Source: Pseudomonas sp. FP198
Lineage (GTDB): Bacteria > Pseudomonadota > Gammaproteobacteria > Pseudomonadales > Pseudomonadaceae
Direction of reading: 5' to 3'
Length of the DNA: 64,000 bases
NCBI RefSeq assembly: GCF_030687895.1
Contig: NZ_CP117452.1
Location: forward strand, 124,001 to 188,000
Shown: piece by piece, positions 54,611 to 63,355 of the stretch
Position numbering within the stretch: position 1 is the stretch's first letter
Layout: each line of letters starts with the position of its first letter
The notes under the pieces: model-generated
Told to the model about the DNA's origin: nothing
The model's database searches: none
The model's input: the letters and a program-made list of their open reading frames with translations, nothing else
Position numbers and translations under genes: made by a program

Positions 54611-56044
54611 TCAGACGGTGTCTCGCTGGGTTTCGTTCAACAACGCTATAGCCACGGCTCCGACCTTGCGCACCGCATCCTCGATCTGTGCCGTTGGCTT
54701 GGCAGCGTAGTTCATGCGCAGGCAATTGCGATATTTGCCCGAGGCCGAAAAGATACTGCCGACGGCGATCTGCACGCCTTGGTCGTGCAGCATCCGGTTG
54801 AGCTTCAATGTGTCGAAGCCCTCGGGCAATTCGACCCACAGCATGAAGCTGCCGCGGGGACGGCTGGCGCGGGTACCTACCGGGAAATAACGGCTGACCC
54901 AATCAATCATCACGTCACGATTGCGCTGGTATTGGCTGCGCATCCGCCGCAAATGCGGTTCGAAATGTCCGCTTTTGAGAAACTCCGCGATGGCTATCTG
55001 GGGTTGCGGCGCGGTCGAGCCGGTGCTGATGTATTTCATGTGCAGTACCCGTTCCAGATACCGACCCGGCGCTACCCAGCCGACCCGAAGGCCAGGGGCA
55101 AGGGTCTTGGAAAAAGAACTGCAGAGCAGGACGCGACCATCGTCGTCGAAGGACTTGATGGTGCGAGGACGCGGATAGGTGTAGGCCAGTTCCCCATACA
55201 CGTCGTCTTCGATGATCGCCACATCGAAGCGCTGCGCCAGGGTCAGCAGAGCGCGCTTGTTGGCCTCCGGCATGATGTAGCCCAGCGGGTTGTTGCAGCT
55301 GGGGGTCAACTGTATGGCCTTGATCGGCCATTGCTCCAGTGCCAGTTCCAGCGCTTCCAGGCTGATGCCGGTGAGTGGATCGGTGGGTATTTCCAAAGCC
55401 TTCATGCCCAGGCCCTTAAGCGTCTGCATGGCGCCGTGGAAGCTGGGGGAGTCCACCGCAACGATGTCGCCCTGCTCGCAGGTGGCGCGGATGCTGACCG
55501 ACAACGCCTCGTGGCAACCGGTGGTGACGATCAGGTCGCTGGCGCCGAGTTGGCAGCCCGAGTCCAGGGACAGCCGGGCGATCTGCTCACGCAGTTCGAG
55601 GTTGCCGTAGATGTTGTCGTAATACAGGCCGGGCATGTCTTGGCGCCGGCTGATCTGCGCCAGGCTGCGCAGCAACGGTTTCATGGTCGGTGAATGGATA
55701 TCCGGCATGCCGCGACCCAACTGTACGACATCCTTGCGCGGCACCGCGCGTATCAGCTCCAGCACCTGGTCCCACTGGGAGATGTCCACCGGGCGCTGGG
55801 CCGGACGGCCAACCGCTGGCAGGTCCGGCAGCTCGCGACTGACCGGGACGAAATAGCCGGACTTGGGTTTCGGCATCGCCAGCCCGCTGTCTTCCAGGAC
55901 GCGATAGGCCTGCTGCACGGTACTCAGGCTGACCCCGTGTTCGGTACTCAAGGCACGCACCGACGGCAGCCGGTCGCCGGGGCGGTAGAAACCCTGTTCG
56001 ATGCGGGTGCCGAGCAGCTCGGCGAGGTTCACGTAAAGAGTCAT
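54611..56044 (-). CDS. MocR-type PLP-dependent transcriptional regulator
   Basis: A 477-residue fusion of an N-terminal GntR winged helix (about 1-75; GFYRPGDRLPSVRALSTEHG, STVQQAYRVLEDSGL) and a C-terminal aminotransferase fold-I domain with the PLP lysine in SFSKTLAPGLRVGW (about residue 312). MocR proteins sense an amino-group ligand via PLP. The target is often the divergent neighbour, here the DUF1127 gene. I use the ATG at 56042-56044 (MTLYVNLAELLGTRIEQ); the 163 upstream in-frame residues overlap the divergent gene and are rejected. Confidence 0.92.
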   Translation of the reverse strand: MTLYVNLAELLGTRIEQGFYRPGDRLPSVRALSTEHGVSLSTVQQAYRVLEDSGLAMPKPKSGYFVPVSRELPDLPAVGRPAQRPVDISQWDQVLELIRAVPRKDVVQLGRGMPDIHSPTMKPLLRSLAQISRRQDMPGLYYDNIYGNLELREQIARLSLDSGCQLGASDLIVTTGCHEALSVSIRATCEQGDIVAVDSPSFHGAMQTLKGLGMKALEIPTDPLTGISLEALELALEQWPIKAIQLTPSCNNPLGYIMPEANKRALLTLAQRFDVAIIEDDVYGELAYTYPRPRTIKSFDDDGRVLLCSSFSKTLAPGLRVGWVAPGRYLERVLHMKYISTGSTAPQPQIAIAEFLKSGHFEPHLRRMRSQYQRNRDVMIDWVSRYFPVGTRASRPRGSFMLWVELPEGFDTLKLNRMLHDQGVQIAVGSIFSASGKYRNCLRMNYAAKPTAQIEDAVRKVGAVAIALLNETQRDTV

Positions 56045-56222
56045 GGTGCATCCCCGATGAGATGAAAACGCCAACCGATACAGATGAGCCACAAAATTAC
56101 AATTCAGTGCGCAAAACGCTCGCTCTGTATGGCTATAAAAGGTATTGGTTGAATCTGTATTGAATATGGCCGCCCGCGCATCATGAAAGCTCTGGCTATC
56201 CAAGTAAACAGGAGCGATCAAA

Positions 56223-56468
56223 ATGAACGGCTTGAGCGATGTACGGCTGACGTTACACAGCCAGGAACTGGCGGCGGGGCAGGAAAAGGGGCTGCGTGAT
56301 GCCATGCTGCGCAATGCCCCTTCCGGCTTGAGCCGCTGGGGCCTGTTCTGGCATCGTCTGCATACACGCAAGGCCTTGTTGGAGCTGACAACCGAACAGT
56401 TGCGCGATATCGGCCTGAGCCGGGAGCAGGCCCGGGCGGAAGGCTTGAAGCCGTTCTGGCGGCTTTGA
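56223..56468 (+). CDS. DUF1127 domain small protein
   Basis: An 81-residue protein with a C-terminal DUF1127 (YjiS-like) domain: WHRLHTRKALLELTTEQLRDIGLSREQARAEG (about 40-75, the LRDIGLS core is diagnostic). These arginine-rich small proteins have been linked to small-molecule responses and RNA binding in alphaproteobacteria; in Pseudomonas they are uncharacterised. It is divergent from the MocR regulator with 178 bp between starts, a common pair. AACAGGAGCG precedes the ATG. Confidence 0.85.
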   Translation: MNGLSDVRLTLHSQELAAGQEKGLRDAMLRNAPSGLSRWGLFWHRLHTRKALLELTTEQLRDIGLSREQARAEGLKPFWRL

Positions 56469-56482
56469 ATCGTTATCACACA

Positions 56483-56518
56483 AACCGTGGCGAGGGAGCT
56501 TGTTCCCTCGCCACGGTT
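56483..56518. repeat. REP hairpin (class C) between convergent genes
   Basis: AACCGTGGCGAGGGAGCT then TGTTCCCTCGCCACGGTT: a near-perfect 36-bp palindrome 14 bp past the DUF1127 stop and before the 3' end of the oxidase gene. It probably works as a transcript-end structure for both. Confidence 0.8.
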
Positions 56519-56550
56519 AAACAGGTTCTTCAATCAAGACAGCTCTTCAA

Positions 56551-57864
56551 CTAGACCAACTCCTTCAACCGGTGCCACAGCATCCCCAGCGCCAACAGCG
56601 GCGAGCGCAAATGCTTGCCGCCCGGGAATGTCATGTGCGGTACCTTGGCAAACAGGTCGAACCCACCGCCCTGCTGGCCGCTGATAGCCTCGGCCAACAA
56701 CTTGCCGGCCAGGTGCGTGGCATTCACCCCGTGACCGGAATAGGCCTGGGCGTAATACACGTTGGGCTGGTCCTTGAGCCGGCCGATCTGCGGCAGGCGG
56801 TTGGCGCCGATGCCGATCATCCCGCCCCATTGATAGTCGATCTTCACGTCTGCCAGTTGCGGGAAGACCTTGAGCATTTTCGGCCGCATGTACGCGCCGA
56901 TGTCTTGCGGGTCTCGGCCGGAATAGTGACAAGCCCCGCCAAACAACAAGCGTCGATCCGCCGAAAGCCGGTAGTAATCCAGCGCGACTCGCTGGTCACA
57001 GACCGCCATGTTCTGTGGCAACAGCGCGTTTGCCTGCGCTTCGCTCAGCGGTTCGGTGGCAACGATATAGCTGCCAGCGGGCAGCACTTTGCCGCTCAGC
57101 TCCTGGTTCAGGCCGTTGAGGTAGGCATTGCAGCCCAGCACCAGAGTCGTGGCGCGGACCGAGCCTTGTTGAGTGTGTACTTTTACCTGTGGCCCGTAGT
57201 CGATGCGTATCACCGCCGATCGTTCGAACAGCCGGACCCCCAGTTGCTGCGCTGCGGCCGCCTCTCCCAACGCCAGGTTGAGCGGATGCAGGTGGCCCGA
57301 GCCCATGTCGATCAGGCCACCGACGTAGCGATCCGAGCCCACCACGCTGTGCATTTCATCGGCTTGCAGCAGTCGCGTCTCGTAGCGATAGTCCAAGCTG
57401 CGGAGTTCTTCGGCATCCTCGGCGAAACCTTGGAGATCGGCGGGTTTGTTGGCGAGGTCGCAGTAGCCCCAGGTGAGGTCGCAACGAATCTGAAAACGTT
57501 CGACCCGCTGGCGGACGATTTCCACCGCTTCGAGCCCCATCAGTTTCATCTGACGCACGCCGTCGGTGCCCACGATTGGCGCAAACTTATCGAGACCATG
57601 ACCCACGCCGCGAATCAATTGGCCGCCGTTTCGCCCGCTGGCGCCCCAACCGATCTTATGCGCCTCAAGCAGCACCACACTCAGGCCGCGCTCGGCCAGC
57701 TCGATGGCCGTGTTCAGCCCGGAGAACCCGCCGCCCACCACGCAGACATCCGCCACCAACTCGCCTTGCAGCACCGGATGGTCCGGCTGCGGCAGGCTGC
57801 TGGCGGCGTAGTAGGAGGCGGCGTGCGCGTGGCTCGGGACAGGTTGCTGAACACGGGCGTTCAT
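56551..57864 (-). CDS. FAD-dependent oxidoreductase, gamma-glutamylputrescine oxidase-like (PauB/PuuB)
   Basis: A 437-residue DAO-family flavoprotein. The FAD-binding dinucleotide motif VCVVGGGFSGLNTAIELAE is near residue 40, and GWGASGRNGGQL and the C-terminal YAQAYSGHGVNATH are typical of gamma-glutamyl-polyamine oxidases, which oxidise the glutamylated amine to an aldehyde that KauB-type dehydrogenases then process. It starts at 57862-57864. A neighbour of this type lies at the same place in P. aeruginosa (PA5309). The exact substrate cannot be read from the sequence. Confidence 0.8.
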   Translation of the reverse strand: MNARVQQPVPSHAHAASYYAASSLPQPDHPVLQGELVADVCVVGGGFSGLNTAIELAERGLSVVLLEAHKIGWGASGRNGGQLIRGVGHGLDKFAPIVGTDGVRQMKLMGLEAVEIVRQRVERFQIRCDLTWGYCDLANKPADLQGFAEDAEELRSLDYRYETRLLQADEMHSVVGSDRYVGGLIDMGSGHLHPLNLALGEAAAAQQLGVRLFERSAVIRIDYGPQVKVHTQQGSVRATTLVLGCNAYLNGLNQELSGKVLPAGSYIVATEPLSEAQANALLPQNMAVCDQRVALDYYRLSADRRLLFGGACHYSGRDPQDIGAYMRPKMLKVFPQLADVKIDYQWGGMIGIGANRLPQIGRLKDQPNVYYAQAYSGHGVNATHLAGKLLAEAISGQQGGGFDLFAKVPHMTFPGGKHLRSPLLALGMLWHRLKELV

Positions 57865-58001
57865 GTGCGTAATCCTGATTGTTGTGTTTGAGAAATTTTA
57901 CGGAGCATAAGCCGGGCGTTCCTCAGTCGGCAACATTGGTCGGAGGACGCTGTCTGGCATGGGGCTTTTAAGGCAGAATCCTCAGCTGTCCCGATTCGGT
58001 A

Positions 58002-58364
58002 ATGGCCTCGATGAGCTGCAACAGTCAAAAAATCCGCACGCTACGTCAGCAGATTCCTACGTTCGAGTGCGTACCGGGCTGTCATGACTGCTGTGGTCCG
58101 GTGACCACCTCGCCCGAAGAAATGGCTCGTTTGCCGCGCAAGAGCCGCGCCGAACAGGACGCGGCCCTGGAGGCGCTCGATTGCGTGCACCTGGGGCCGA
58201 ACGGTTGCACGGTCTACGATGAAAGGCCGCTGATCTGCCGGTTGTTCGGCACCACCGCGACCTTGCCATGCCCTAATGGGCGGCGACCGGTGGAGCTGAT
58301 TCATCCGCGGGTCGAGAAGCAGATTCATGAGTACATGGCCAGCACTCGGCAGGTGTTGGTCTAG
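58002..58364 (+). CDS. YkgJ-type cysteine cluster protein
   Basis: A 120-residue protein of the zinc- or iron-binding YkgJ family: cysteines in FECVPGCHDCCGP, then DCVHLGPNGCTVYDERPLICRLFG (given as its first part DCVHLGPNGC and the RPLICRLFG end). The metal and role are unknown. ATG codons exist at 58002 and 58011; neither has a good Shine-Dalgarno, so the start is uncertain by three codons. Confidence 0.8.
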   Translation: MASMSCNSQKIRTLRQQIPTFECVPGCHDCCGPVTTSPEEMARLPRKSRAEQDAALEALDCVHLGPNGCTVYDERPLICRLFGTTATLPCPNGRRPVELIHPRVEKQIHEYMASTRQVLV

Positions 58365-58388
58365 CCGCCAAGGGAAATCGGGTCGCGG

Positions 58389-58485
58389 CCTTCGCGAGCA
58401 GGCTCGCTCCCACAAGGGATCTCCTGTTGCTCGCAAGAAGTGTTCGTCACTGTCCGTGTGGGAGCGAGCCTGCTCGCGAAGGCGG
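58389..58485. repeat. REP pair (class A, reversed order)
   Basis: Inward copy TTCGCGAGCAGGCTCGCTCC at 58390-58414 first, then TGTGGGAGCGAGCCTGCTCG at 58457 onward. This is the opposite order to the other class A pairs in the window, between the YkgJ gene and lrp. Confidence 0.85.
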
Positions 58486-58499
58486 TCTGAAGCCAACCG

Positions 58500-58988
58500 T
58501 CAATCCGGAATCGGCAGGTTCAGGCTCTCCTTCACTTCCTCCATCACGATGTAGCTCTTGGACTCACGAACGTGGGGCAGCTTGAGCAGGATGTCGCCCA
58601 GCAGCTTGCGGTACGAGGCCATCTCGGAAATCCGCGCCTTCACCAGATAGTCGAAATCCCCCGACACCAGGTGGCATTCCAGTACGTGAGGCAGCTTCAG
58701 CACGGCGCGTCGGAACTCTTCGAACGTGTCGCCGGATTTGTAGTCAAGGCTGATCTCGACGAACACCAGCAGGCTGCCCTTCAAGTGCTGCGGATTGAGC
58801 CGGGCGTTGTAGCCCATGATGATCCCTTCGCGCTCAAGCCGTCGCACCCGCTCGGTGCAGGGCGTGGTGGAGAGGCCGACCTTTTCCCCCAGCTCGGTGA
58901 AAGAAATTCGCCCGTCGGCCTGGAGGATACGCAGGATATTCCGGTCGATCTTGTCCAGCTCGCGTTTGGTCTGGGTATTGGTACGCAC
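58500..58988 (-). CDS. lrp: Lrp/AsnC-family regulator (DadR-like)
   Basis: A 162-residue Lrp. N-terminal helix-turn-helix (KIDRNILRILQADGRISF, VGLSTTPCTERVRRLEREG) and a C-terminal RAM ligand-binding domain (VSGDFDYLVKARISEM). The start is a GTG at 58986-58988 with GGAGG 10 bases upstream; the ATG further up would add an unmatched N-terminus. It is divergent from dadA; the P. aeruginosa orthologue (PA5308, DadR) activates dadAX with L-alanine. Confidence 0.92.
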   Translation of the reverse strand: MRTNTQTKRELDKIDRNILRILQADGRISFTELGEKVGLSTTPCTERVRRLEREGIIMGYNARLNPQHLKGSLLVFVEISLDYKSGDTFEEFRRAVLKLPHVLECHLVSGDFDYLVKARISEMASYRKLLGDILLKLPHVRESKSYIVMEEVKESLNLPIPD

Positions 58989-59143
58989 AGGTGATGCGCC
59001 TCCGTGAAAAGGGTTTTTGCCGAGAATTCTCGCCAAATATAGGCATTTATATAGTGAAAAGCACTGGCTGATCTTTCTTACACTGCGCGCATCTAAGCTT
59101 TGTATAACAAACGTCAGCGGTTATCCGCGATGAGGGTTTCAAC

Positions 59144-60448
59144 ATGCGCGTTCTGGTCTTGGGTAGCGGCGTCATCGGTACCGTCAGTGCTTACTATCTG
59201 GCCCGTGCCGGGTTTGAAGTGGTGGTGGTCGACCGTCAACCGGCGCCAGCCATGGAAACCAGCTTCGCCAACGCTGGCCAGGTATCGCCGGGCTACGCCT
59301 CGCCGTGGGCCGCGCCGGGTGTGCCACTCAAGGCCATCAAATGGCTGCTGCAGCGTCACGCGCCGCTGGCAATCAAGGCCACCGCCGACATCGACCAGTA
59401 CCTGTGGATGGCGCAGATGCTGCGCAACTGCACCGCCAGCCGCTATGCGATCAACAAGGAGCGCATGGTTCGCCTGTCCGAGTACAGCCGTGACTGCCTC
59501 GACGAATTGCGCGCCGAAACCGGCATCGCCTACGAAGGTCGCAGCCTGGGGACTACCCAATTGTTCCGCACCCAGGCCCAGCTCGATGGCGCGGCCAAGG
59601 ATATCGCCGTGCTCAAGGAGTCGGGCGTGCCGTTCGAAGTGCTCGATCGCGAAGGCATCGCCCGCGTCGAGCCGGCCCTGGCCAATGTCACCGACATTCT
59701 GGCCGGTGCCTTGCGCCTCCCTAACGACCAGACCGGCGATTGCCAGATGTTTACCACGCGCCTGGCGGAAATGGCTGTGAAGCTCGGCGTACAATTTCGC
59801 TTCGATCAGAACATCGAGCGCCTGGATTTTGCCGGGGATCGCATCAATGGCGTCTGGATCGACGGCAAGCTGGAAACCGCCGACCGTTACGTCCTGGCCT
59901 TGGGCAGCTATTCGCCGCAATTGCTCAAGCCGCTGGGTATCCGCGCGCCGGTGTATCCACTCAAGGGCTATTCCCTGACCGTGCCGATCACCAACGCGGC
60001 GATGGCGCCGACTTCGACCATCCTCGACGAAACCTACAAGGTCGCGATCACCCGGTTCGACAACCGGATTCGCGTCGGCGGCATGGCGGAAATCGCCGGT
60101 TTTGACCTCTCGCTCAACCCGCGTCGGCGTGAAACCCTGGAGATGATCGTCAACGACCTTTATCCTCAGGGCGGCGACCTGGCCCAGGCCAGTTTCTGGA
60201 CCGGCCTGCGCCCGACTACCCCGGACGGCACGCCGATCGTTGGCGCCACGCCGTTCAGGAATCTGTTCCTCAATACCGGCCACGGCACCCTCGGGTGGAC
60301 CATGGCCTGTGGTTCCGGTCGCCTGCTGGCAGACCTGATGGCGAAGAAAAAGCCGCAGATCAGCGCCGAAGGCCTCGATATTTCCCGTTATGGCAGTAAA
60401 CCTCAGGAGTCCGCTAAACATGGCAATCCAGCGCCAGCTCACCAATGA
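59144..60448 (+). CDS. dadA: D-amino acid dehydrogenase DadA
   Basis: A 434-residue FAD enzyme that oxidises D-alanine and other D-amino acids to keto acids at the membrane. The FAD motif [19 protein letters not shown] begins at residue 4; the [20 protein letters not shown] block and the C-terminal [21 protein letters not shown] are diagnostic. The 155-bp spacer to lrp should hold the Lrp-controlled promoter. It overlaps the next gene by 29 bp. Confidence 0.96.
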   Translation: MRVLVLGSGVIGTVSAYYLARAGFEVVVVDRQPAPAMETSFANAGQVSPGYASPWAAPGVPLKAIKWLLQRHAPLAIKATADIDQYLWMAQMLRNCTASRYAINKERMVRLSEYSRDCLDELRAETGIAYEGRSLGTTQLFRTQAQLDGAAKDIAVLKESGVPFEVLDREGIARVEPALANVTDILAGALRLPNDQTGDCQMFTTRLAEMAVKLGVQFRFDQNIERLDFAGDRINGVWIDGKLETADRYVLALGSYSPQLLKPLGIRAPVYPLKGYSLTVPITNAAMAPTSTILDETYKVAITRFDNRIRVGGMAEIAGFDLSLNPRRRETLEMIVNDLYPQGGDLAQASFWTGLRPTTPDGTPIVGATPFRNLFLNTGHGTLGWTMACGSGRLLADLMAKKKPQISAEGLDISRYGSKPQESAKHGNPAPAHQ

Positions 60449-60773
60449 CCGCATGAGTCAGGTCGTTGTGCACAACGGCACCGTTTACCTGGCCGGGCAG
60501 GTCGGCGACGACATGAGCGCCGGTATCGAACAGCAGACCCGTGAGACCTTGGCCAATATCGAGCGTCTGCTGGACCTGGCCGGGACCGACAAGAGCCGCC
60601 TGCTGTCGGTGACGATCTACCTGAAGGACATCGACGCCGATTTTCAAGGCATGAATGCGGTGTGGGACAAATGGCTGCCCAAGGGCGTCGCCCCGGCCCG
60701 CGCCACTGTCGAGGCCAAATTGTGCGAACCGCAGATTCTGGTCGAGCTGTCCGTCGTCGCCGCGCTGCCCTGA
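60420..60773 (+). CDS. Rid-family protein linked to dadA
   Basis: A 117-residue RidA-fold protein, distinct from the canonical RidA in this window. The active-site-type arginine is kept ([20 protein letters not shown]). It starts inside the end of dadA (ATG at 60420), so it is coupled to it; the oxidase product of DadA is an imino acid, so hydrolysing it is a reasonable job. The family includes PA5303. Confidence 0.85.
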   Translation: MAIQRQLTNDRMSQVVVHNGTVYLAGQVGDDMSAGIEQQTRETLANIERLLDLAGTDKSRLLSVTIYLKDIDADFQGMNAVWDKWLPKGVAPARATVEAKLCEPQILVELSVVAALP

Positions 60774-60796
60774 CATCTGTCGAAAAGCTCCCTCTC

Positions 60797-60842
60797 CCGG
60801 CGCCGTTGATGGCTGATGCCGTCAGCCTGCGCCGGTTTTTTT
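60797..60842 (+). terminator. terminator between the Rid gene and dadX
   Basis: A long hairpin: outer arms CCGGCGC (60797-60803) and GCGCCGG (60829-60835) with an inner GGCTGA..TCAGCC stem, followed by T7 (60836-60842). It lies between the dadA-linked Rid gene and dadX, so read-through into dadX must be partial or dadX has an extra promoter. Confidence 0.85.
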
Positions 60843-60870
60843 ACCCATGACCGCCTAGAAGCCTGCCGCC

Positions 60871-61944
60871 ATGCGTCCTGCCCGTGCCCTGATCGATCTC
60901 CAAGCCCTGCGTCACAACTACCAACTGGCCCGTGAGGTCACCGGGGCCAAGGCCCTTGCGGTGATCAAGGCCGACGCCTACGGGCATGGCGCGGTACGCT
61001 GCGCCGAGGCTTTGCAGGAGACGGCGGATGGGTTCGCCGTGGCCTGCATTGAAGAAGCCCTGGAGCTGCGCGCCGGTGGTATACGTGGGCCGATCCTGTT
61101 GCTCGAAGGGTTCTTCGAGGCCGATGAGCTGGCATTGATTGTCGAGCATGACTTCTGGTGTGTGGTGCATGCGTTGTGGCAACTCGAAGCGATAGAGCGC
61201 GCGACGCTGGGCAAGCCGATCACGGTCTGGCTCAAGCTCGACTCGGGCATGCATCGGGTCGGCTTGCATCCGGCCGACTACCAGTCGGCTTACCGTCGCC
61301 TGCTGGCCAGTGGCAACGTGGCAAAAATCGTCTTGATGAGCCACTTCGCCCGCGCCGACGAACTGCACGACCCCAGCAGTCTGCAACAGTTGGCGGTATT
61401 CGATCAGGCTCGCCAAGGCTTGGTGGCCGAGGTCAGTTTGCGCAATTCGCCGGCGGTGCTGGGTTGGCCGCAGATACCGAGCGATTGGGTGCGGCCGGGC
61501 ATCATGCTGTACGGCGCGACACCGTTCGACGAGGCCAATGCCGTGGCTTCGCGCCTGCAACCGGTGATGACGTTGGAGTCGAAGATCATCAGCGTGCGCG
61601 AGCTTCCCGCTGGCGAACCGGTGGGATACGGCGCTCGTTTCGTTACCGCCCAGCCGACCCGGGTCGGCGTGGTCGCCATGGGCTATGCCGACGGTTACCC
61701 GCGCCAGGCGCCCAACGGTACGCCGGTGCTGGTGGATGGTCAGCGCAGCCAGCTGGTCGGGCGGGTCTCGATGGACATGCTGTGTGTCGACCTGAGCCAT
61801 ATTCCCCAGGCCGGTCTCGGCTCGACCGTCGAACTCTGGGGCAAGAACATTCTCGCCAGCGATGTGGCGCAGGCCGCCGACACTATTCCTTACCAGATCT
61901 TCTGCAACCTGCGACGTGTCCCACGGCTCTATTCCGGGACCTGA
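60871..61944 (+). CDS. dadX: catabolic alanine racemase DadX
   Basis: A 357-residue PLP alanine racemase. The PLP lysine is Lys33 in [11 protein letters not shown], the second catalytic Tyr lies in VGYGARFV, and VRPGIMLYG and GYADGYPR are canonical. It converts L-alanine to D-alanine for DadA. It ends the dad group, but the strong terminator just before it suggests semi-independent expression. Confidence 0.96.
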   Translation: MRPARALIDLQALRHNYQLAREVTGAKALAVIKADAYGHGAVRCAEALQETADGFAVACIEEALELRAGGIRGPILLLEGFFEADELALIVEHDFWCVVHALWQLEAIERATLGKPITVWLKLDSGMHRVGLHPADYQSAYRRLLASGNVAKIVLMSHFARADELHDPSSLQQLAVFDQARQGLVAEVSLRNSPAVLGWPQIPSDWVRPGIMLYGATPFDEANAVASRLQPVMTLESKIISVRELPAGEPVGYGARFVTAQPTRVGVVAMGYADGYPRQAPNGTPVLVDGQRSQLVGRVSMDMLCVDLSHIPQAGLGSTVELWGKNILASDVAQAADTIPYQIFCNLRRVPRLYSGT

Positions 61945-62072
61945 GACCAGGCGCCGCCTACCGGAAGTCGCTTCACCGCACAGGATTCGGGTCAAAGTGT
62001 TGTAAATACTGAACGCTGTCGCCATGATAACGCTCACTTTCCACACAACCTGATTCCCTGGAGGCTCCAGCA

Positions 62073-62621
62073 TTGGACGTCGGTGAACGACTGCAATCCA
62101 TACGTAAACTCAAAGGCCTTTCCCAGCGTGAACTCGCCAAGCGCGCGGGCGTCACCAACAGCACTATTTCGATGATCGAGAAAAACAGCGTGAGCCCCTC
62201 GATCAGCTCGCTGCGCAAGGTCCTTGGCGGGATTCCCATGTCCATGGTCGAGTTTTTCTCCGAAGAGATCCTCCAGGAGAAACCGACCCAGATCGTCTAT
62301 AAAGCCAACGAACTGATCGACATCTCCGACGGCGCCGTGACCATGAAACTGGTGGGCCGGGCGCATCCGAGCCGGGCGATCGCCTTCCTCAACGAAATCT
62401 ATCCGCCTGGCGCCGACACCGGTGACGAAATGCTCACCCACGAGGGCGAGGAAACCGGGATCCTGGTGGAAGGGCGACTGGAACTGGTGGTGGGCGCAGA
62501 AACCTTCGTGCTCGAGGCTGGCGACAGCTACTATTTTGAAAGTACCAAGCCACATCGTTTCCGCAATCCGTTCGACGTGCCGGCGCGACTGATCAGCGCA
62601 GCCACTCCGGCGAATTTCTAG
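62073..62621 (+). CDS. pauR: polyamine utilisation repressor PauR (XRE-cupin)
   Basis: A 182-residue regulator with an N-terminal XRE helix-turn-helix (about 5-65; LSQRELAKRAGVTNSTISMI) and a C-terminal cupin domain (HEGEETGILVEGRLELVVG). It matches PA5301 PauR, which represses pau genes for putrescine and cadaverine breakdown. The start is a TTG at 62073 with TGGAGG 8 bases upstream; no ATG fits the family's N-terminus. The pathway genes kauB and the PauB-like oxidase are in the same window. Confidence 0.88.
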   Translation: MDVGERLQSIRKLKGLSQRELAKRAGVTNSTISMIEKNSVSPSISSLRKVLGGIPMSMVEFFSEEILQEKPTQIVYKANELIDISDGAVTMKLVGRAHPSRAIAFLNEIYPPGADTGDEMLTHEGEETGILVEGRLELVVGAETFVLEAGDSYYFESTKPHRFRNPFDVPARLISAATPANF

Positions 62622-62792
62622 ACCAAGAGGCGCCAGGCCCGCACGCCACAGGCGCCCGCATGTTGGGCTGTCATGACAAACAAGACCCTTGTGACTTTGG
62701 GGTTGTTTCAGAGTGACAGGCTTACCGCTATACTTGCGCCCGCCTGCAAACCGTGGCCGCAGGCGTGACTAGCCACCATTGAGGGTGTACGC

Positions 62793-63218
62793 GTGAACCT
62801 AATTATGAAAATGCTGGCTGCACCAGCAACCGTATTGGCCCTATGGGCTGCGAGCGCTCAAGCGGCGCCGAACGACGAAATCGCCAAGCGCCTTGAACCC
62901 GTTGGCCAGGTTTGTGTTCAGGGCAAGGAATGCAAAGGCATGGAAGTGGCCACTGCAGCAGGCGGCGCAGGCGGCGCCAAGGCACCCAAAGACGTCATTG
63001 CCAAGCATTGCAACGCCTGCCACGGCACCGGCCTGCTGGGCGCTCCGAAAATCGGTGACAAGGCGGCCTGGAAAGAGCGCGCCGATCACCAGGGCGGCCT
63101 CGATGGTATTCTCGCCAAGGCAATTACTGGCGTAAACGCCATGCCGCCCAAAGGCACTTGCGCCGACTGCTCCGATGAGGAACTCAAGGGCGCGATCAAA
63201 GAGATGTCCGGCCTGTAA
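62793..63218 (+). CDS. cycB: cytochrome c5
   Basis: A 141-residue periplasmic c-type cytochrome: signal peptide (LIMKMLAAPATVLALWAASA, ending SAQA), one haem-binding CNACH motif, and the methionine ligand probably in GVNAMPPKG. Two cysteines in GTCADCSDEE also match cytochrome c5. I use the GTG at 62793 because GAGGGTG lies 7 bases upstream; an ATG at 62805 is too far from it. A possible -10 TATACT is at 62729-62734. Electron carrier for terminal oxidases. Confidence 0.93.
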   Translation: MNLIMKMLAAPATVLALWAASAQAAPNDEIAKRLEPVGQVCVQGKECKGMEVATAAGGAGGAKAPKDVIAKHCNACHGTGLLGAPKIGDKAAWKERADHQGGLDGILAKAITGVNAMPPKGTCADCSDEELKGAIKEMSGL

Positions 63219-63237
63219 TTCGCCAGCATCTTTCACG

Positions 63238-63266
63238 AAAAAGCCGCTTTCGAGCGGCTTTTTTGC
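63238..63266 (+). terminator. terminator of cytochrome c5 gene
   Basis: AAAAAGCCGCTTTCGAGCGG then CTTTTTTG: an 8-bp stem with a 4-nt loop and a T6 tract 20 bp after the stop. Confidence 0.93.
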
Positions 63267-63355
63267 GCCTGGAGTTTTTTCCAGGGCTGTTCATCGCAAC
63301 CAAGACCCGGCAAGCTCGGTCCAACCCACATTCATTGAATGTCCCGGAGGGTCGG

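Noticed and set aside
54611..56533. Extended MocR start adding 163 residues
   Set aside because: The extra residues run through the promoter and the divergent DUF1127 gene and do not resemble the GntR N-terminus, which begins exactly at the ATG at 56044.
60420..60773. Duplicate of ridA by recent copying
   Set aside because: The two Rid proteins share only the fold and key arginine; their sequences are too different for a recent duplication.
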